Below are positions 61,188-64,000 of a stretch of DNA of 64,000 nt, piece after piece. The stretch is taken from contig NZ_JALPVJ010000016.1 of NCBI RefSeq assembly GCF_023544445.1, forward strand, positions 1-64,000, given 5' to 3'. Under the pieces are notes generated by a model. It was not told the DNA's origin, ran no database searches, and was given only the letters and a program-made list of their open reading frames with translations. The first letter of the stretch is position 1. The number at the start of each line of letters is the position of its first letter. The translations under genes were made by a program, and so were the position numbers. The DNA is from Actinoplanes sp. M2I2 (lineage in GTDB: Bacteria > Actinomycetota > Actinomycetes > Mycobacteriales > Micromonosporaceae).

Positions 61188-63473
61188 GTGACCCTGGTGA
61201 GCGTCGTCGTCCCGGTCCACGGAGTGCAGGGCTACCTGCGGGAATGCCTGGACTCGCTGCTCGGCCAGTCGTTCACCGATCTCGAGGTGATCGCGGTGGA
61301 CGACGCCTCACCCGACGGCAGCGCCGCGATCCTGGCCGAGATCGCCGCCCGCGACCCGCGGCTGCAAGTGATCACCTTGGACCGCAACGTCGGCCAGGGT
61401 CCGGCGCGCAACGCCGGCCTCGAGCGCGCCCGGGGCCGGTACGTCTGGTTCCTGGACGGCGACGACTGGCTGGCGCCGGGCGCGATGGCGGCGGTGGCCG
61501 ACCGGCTGCGGCAGACCGGCGCCGACGTGCTGCTGGTCGACTGGGTCCGCGAGCACTGGACCGGCCGGGTGCAGGGCAGCTGGGTCGGCCGGGCCCTGCG
61601 CGACGCCCCCGAGGTCTTCACCTTGGACAGCTGGCCGCGGGTGATCGACGTGCTGCACGTCGCCTGGAACAAGATCGTCCGGCGGGAGCTGCTGGACCGC
61701 CTCGGTTTCCGGTTCGACCCGGGCTGGTACGAGGATCTGCCGTACACCTACGGAGTGCTCGCCGTGGCCGAGCGGATCAGCACCCTCGACCGCGTGTGTG
61801 TGCACTACCGCCAGCGCCGGGTGGGCGCGGCCACCCGGACCGTGGGGGCCGGCCACCTGGCGATCTTCCCGGCCTGGGTACGCACGCACGCGCTGGTCGG
61901 CGAGTGGGGGCGCGACCCGGCGGCGGTGCGGCCTCTGCTGTTCCGGCGGATGATCTGGCACCTGCTCAAGGTGCTGGGCAACCGGCAGCGCATCCAGGGC
62001 CGGGCCCGCCGGTTCTTCTTCGCCCGGATGCACGAGCACTACGAGCGCTTCGTCCCGGCCGGCGGCTATCCGGTGCCCGACGGCGTCGAGGGGGTCAAGC
62101 ACCGGCTCGTGGCCCGCGGGCGGTATCGGACCTTCGAGGCGCTGCGCGCGGCCAACCGCCTGCGGGTGCGGTCACGACGACCGGCCCGGCGGGCGATCCG
62201 CCGGGGCCGCCGGTTCGCCGGGGCCGTCCGGACGCGGGCCTTCCGCCTGTACTACCGGGCGCAGCTACGGCGGCCGGTCGACGAGAATCTGGTGCTGTAC
62301 TCGGCGTACTGGCATCGCGGATACGCGTCGAACCCGGCCGCGATCTACGAGAAGGCCCGGGAGGTCGTCCCCGGTCTGCGCGGGGTGTGGGCGGTGCGCC
62401 GCGACCGGGTCAAGGACCTGCCGCCGGGCGTCGAGCACGTGGTGAGCGGCACCCGTGCGTACTATCGCGCGCTGGCCCGGGCCCGGTATCTGGTCAACAA
62501 CGTCAACTGGCCGGACTGGGCGACCAAGCGCCCGGGCTCGGTGCACGTCATGACCCACCACGGCACCCCGGTCAAGGTGATGGGACTGGACCAGCTGCGC
62601 TACCCGGGAGGCGTGAAGGACCCGGACTTCGCGGCGCAGATCCGCCGGGCCGACCGGTGGGACTTCAGCATCACGGCCAACGCCTTCACCACCGAGCAGT
62701 GGAAACGGGCTTACCCGTGCCGGCACGAGACGCTCGAGGTCGGCTATCCCCGCAACGACCGGCTCGCCCGCGCCACCCCGGACGAGGTGGCGGCCGTACG
62801 CGAGCGCCTCGGGATCCCGGCGGGCCGGACGGTGGTGCTCTACGCCCCCACGCACCGGGAGTGGCACCGCCGCAGCCAGATGCTGCTCGACATCGACGAC
62901 CTGGCCCGGCAGCTGGGCCCGGATCACCTCATCCTGGTACGGGCGCACTACTTCTACGGCGGCTCCGGCCGCCGCGCCGGCGACGGCACCAGCCAGGTGA
63001 TCGACGTGTCCGGCCAGCCCAGCGTCGAGGACCTCTATCTCGCCGCCGACCTGTTGATCACGGATTACTCGTCGCTGATGTTCGACTACGCCGTGCTCGA
63101 CCGGCCGATCGTCGTCTTCGCCCCCGACTGGCAGGCGTACCAGCTGATCCGCGGCGTCTACTTCGACCTGACGGCCGAGCCGCCGGGGGCCGTGGCGACC
63201 ACGTACGCCGACCTGCTCGACGTGCTCCGCACCGGCGCCTACCGCGACGACTACGCGACCAAGGCCCGGCTCAAGTTCCGCCAGCGATTCTGCTATCTCG
63301 ACGACGGCGGCGCCGCCGAACGAGTCGTGCGACGTGTGTTCACCGACGGTGGAGGCCAAGATGACCCCGAACCTGCCCCGGGCGTGGCGATCCCGCATCA
63401 ACCGGGCCCTCGTGACCACGACCGGGTACCGGATCGTCCGGGCCGGGTCCGGCCGGCCGGCCCGGGCGCCTGA
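61188..63473 (+). CDS. GT2 glycosyltransferase fused to CDP-glycerol glycerophosphotransferase
   Basis: GTG 61188 (or 61185) lies 5-8 bases after GGAGG; product about 761 residues. Residues 1-220 are a GT-A family 2 domain: Val-Ser-Val-Val-Val-Pro-Val-His, Val-Asp-Asp-Ala-Ser-Pro-Asp-Gly, Gly-Gln-Gly-Pro-Ala-Arg-Asn-Ala-Gly and Phe-Leu-Asp-Gly-Asp-Asp-Trp. Residues about 370-740 are a TagF-like CDP-glycerol:poly(glycerophosphate) transferase: Thr-His-His-Gly-Thr-Pro-Val-Lys, Tyr-Ala-Pro-Thr-His-Arg and Thr-Asp-Tyr-Ser-Ser-Leu-Met-Phe-Asp. It likely builds a teichoic-acid-like glycan. The last 37 residues overlap the next gene in another frame. Confidence 0.9.
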   Translation: MTLVSVVVPVHGVQGYLRECLDSLLGQSFTDLEVIAVDDASPDGSAAILAEIAARDPRLQVITLDRNVGQGPARNAGLERARGRYVWFLDGDDWLAPGAMAAVADRLRQTGADVLLVDWVREHWTGRVQGSWVGRALRDAPEVFTLDSWPRVIDVLHVAWNKIVRRELLDRLGFRFDPGWYEDLPYTYGVLAVAERISTLDRVCVHYRQRRVGAATRTVGAGHLAIFPAWVRTHALVGEWGRDPAAVRPLLFRRMIWHLLKVLGNRQRIQGRARRFFFARMHEHYERFVPAGGYPVPDGVEGVKHRLVARGRYRTFEALRAANRLRVRSRRPARRAIRRGRRFAGAVRTRAFRLYYRAQLRRPVDENLVLYSAYWHRGYASNPAAIYEKAREVVPGLRGVWAVRRDRVKDLPPGVEHVVSGTRAYYRALARARYLVNNVNWPDWATKRPGSVHVMTHHGTPVKVMGLDQLRYPGGVKDPDFAAQIRRADRWDFSITANAFTTEQWKRAYPCRHETLEVGYPRNDRLARATPDEVAAVRERLGIPAGRTVVLYAPTHREWHRRSQMLLDIDDLARQLGPDHLILVRAHYFYGGSGRRAGDGTSQVIDVSGQPSVEDLYLAADLLITDYSSLMFDYAVLDRPIVVFAPDWQAYQLIRGVYFDLTAEPPGAVATTYADLLDVLRTGAYRDDYATKARLKFRQRFCYLDDGGAAERVVRRVFTDGGGQDDPEPAPGVAIPHQPGPRDHDRVPDRPGRVRPAGPGA

Positions 63474-64000
63474 GCCGCCGCCGGTCCGCCCGGCGCCGCC
63501 GCCGCCGCCGAAGCCACCGGCCCCGGCCAAGCCGGCCGAGGAGACGTATCCGGCCGACTACGACGAGGTGGCCGTGCCGATCCTGCGCGCGGCCCACCCG
63601 TACACGATGACCCGCAAGGAGAAGCGCTACGCGCTGTACCTGGCCACGAGGTACGTCGTCGAGCACGACATCCCGGGCGCGATCGTCGAGTGCGGGGTGT
63701 GGCGGGGCGGCAGCATGCACGTGGTCGCGCGGACGTTGCTGGCGATCGGCGACACCTCGCGCGAGCTCTACCTGTTCGACACCTTCGAGGGGATGACCGA
63801 GCCGGGCGACAAGGACCTCACGTACGGCGGCCGGCCGGTCGCCGAGCTGCTGAGCGCCCAGCCCCGGACCGCGCGGATCTGGGCCGTCGCCGGGCTGGAG
63901 GACGTGCGGGAGGGCTTCGCCGCGATCCCGTACCCGTCGGAGCGGATCCACTTCGTCCAGGGCCCGGTCGAGTCGACGTTGCCCGCGCAGGCTCCCGACC
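63361..64000 (+). CDS. TylF/MycF-type O-methyltransferase, partial
   Basis: ATG 63361 follows GGAGG by five bases and is open to the window end (213 codons). A Pro-rich linker (about 38-55) leads to the domain with Ala-Ile-Val-Glu-Cys-Gly-Val-Trp-Arg-Gly-Gly-Ser-Met near 101, then Leu-Tyr-Leu-Phe-Asp-Thr-Phe-Glu-Gly-Met near 138. These are signature blocks of TylF/macrocin O-methyltransferases, which use SAM and Mg2+ to methylate sugars. Here it is probably a surface-polysaccharide methyltransferase. It overlaps the preceding gene by 113 bases. Confidence 0.88.
   Translation, partial: MTPNLPRAWRSRINRALVTTTGYRIVRAGSGRPARAPEPPPVRPAPPPPPKPPAPAKPAEETYPADYDEVAVPILRAAHPYTMTRKEKRYALYLATRYVVEHDIPGAIVECGVWRGGSMHVVARTLLAIGDTSRELYLFDTFEGMTEPGDKDLTYGGRPVAELLSAQPRTARIWAVAGLEDVREGFAAIPYPSERIHFVQGPVESTLPAQAPD

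Overview
The window is chromosomal DNA of a high-GC actinomycete. I infer Micromonosporaceae (Actinoplanes-like) from codon use, GTG/TTG starts, Tat and lipoprotein signals, an S-adenosyl methyltransferase of the DUF574 type, a probable DUF6401 protein and several LacI-controlled sugar loci. No 16S or other phylogenetic marker is present, so the genus is a guess.

Layout. 0-6 kb: the end of an IS256-type element, a DUF998 membrane protein, a DUF574 methyltransferase, a decayed alpha-keto acid decarboxylase tail, a secreted M28 peptidase, a 24-bp tandem repeat array and an AI-2E permease. 6-18 kb: a secreted Thr/Gly/Ala-repeat protein, then a seven-gene leftward operon (15532 to 7922). It encodes a HAAT-type ABC importer (binding lipoprotein, two permeases, two ATPases), a secreted LamG protein and a secreted PQQ-type sugar dehydrogenase. 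A divergent LacI regulator lies next to paired operators at its promoter. 18-25 kb: a PRC-barrel/DUF2382 stress protein, a 1247-residue hybrid kinase/response regulator/SpoIIE phosphatase, a divergent large catalase with a SigB-type promoter, and Aat. 25-30 kb: a PA14-GH2-LamG exo-enzyme, an alpha/beta hydrolase and an AraC regulator. 30.6-33.4 kb: a frameshifted KAP-type P-loop NTPase in somewhat lower-GC DNA. 33.6-42 kb: a galactoside operon (GH42, ABC permeases, binding protein, GH36) controlled by a divergent LacI protein and two palindromic operators. 42-49.4 kb: an orphan TrpB2, an XRE regulator broken by an in-frame TAG, small hypotheticals and a secreted esterase/phytase-like protein.

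49.5-52.6 kb is the most unusual part. It holds about 21 tRNA genes packed on the minus strand, for 15 amino acids including four arginine tRNAs. They are interrupted by a decayed HNH endonuclease gene and an orphan tRNA 3' half, and preceded by two tiny ORFs that each end in a hairpin. No integrase is visible. This looks like a mobile-element or phage-type tRNA array in early decay.

53-64 kb: an SDR/MarR operon with twin palindromes, an MDR oxidoreductase, an Excalibur protein, a TetR/nitronate monooxygenase pair, a STAS protein, a GNAT, a GT39-type mannosyltransferase-like protein, and the start of a surface-polymer cluster: a GT2-CDP-glycerol glycerophosphotransferase fusion and a TylF-type methyltransferase that runs off the end.

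The main working systems are two LacI-regulated carbohydrate uptake/degradation operons, a stress-response pair (kinase-phosphatase and catalase) and secreted glycan-active enzymes.
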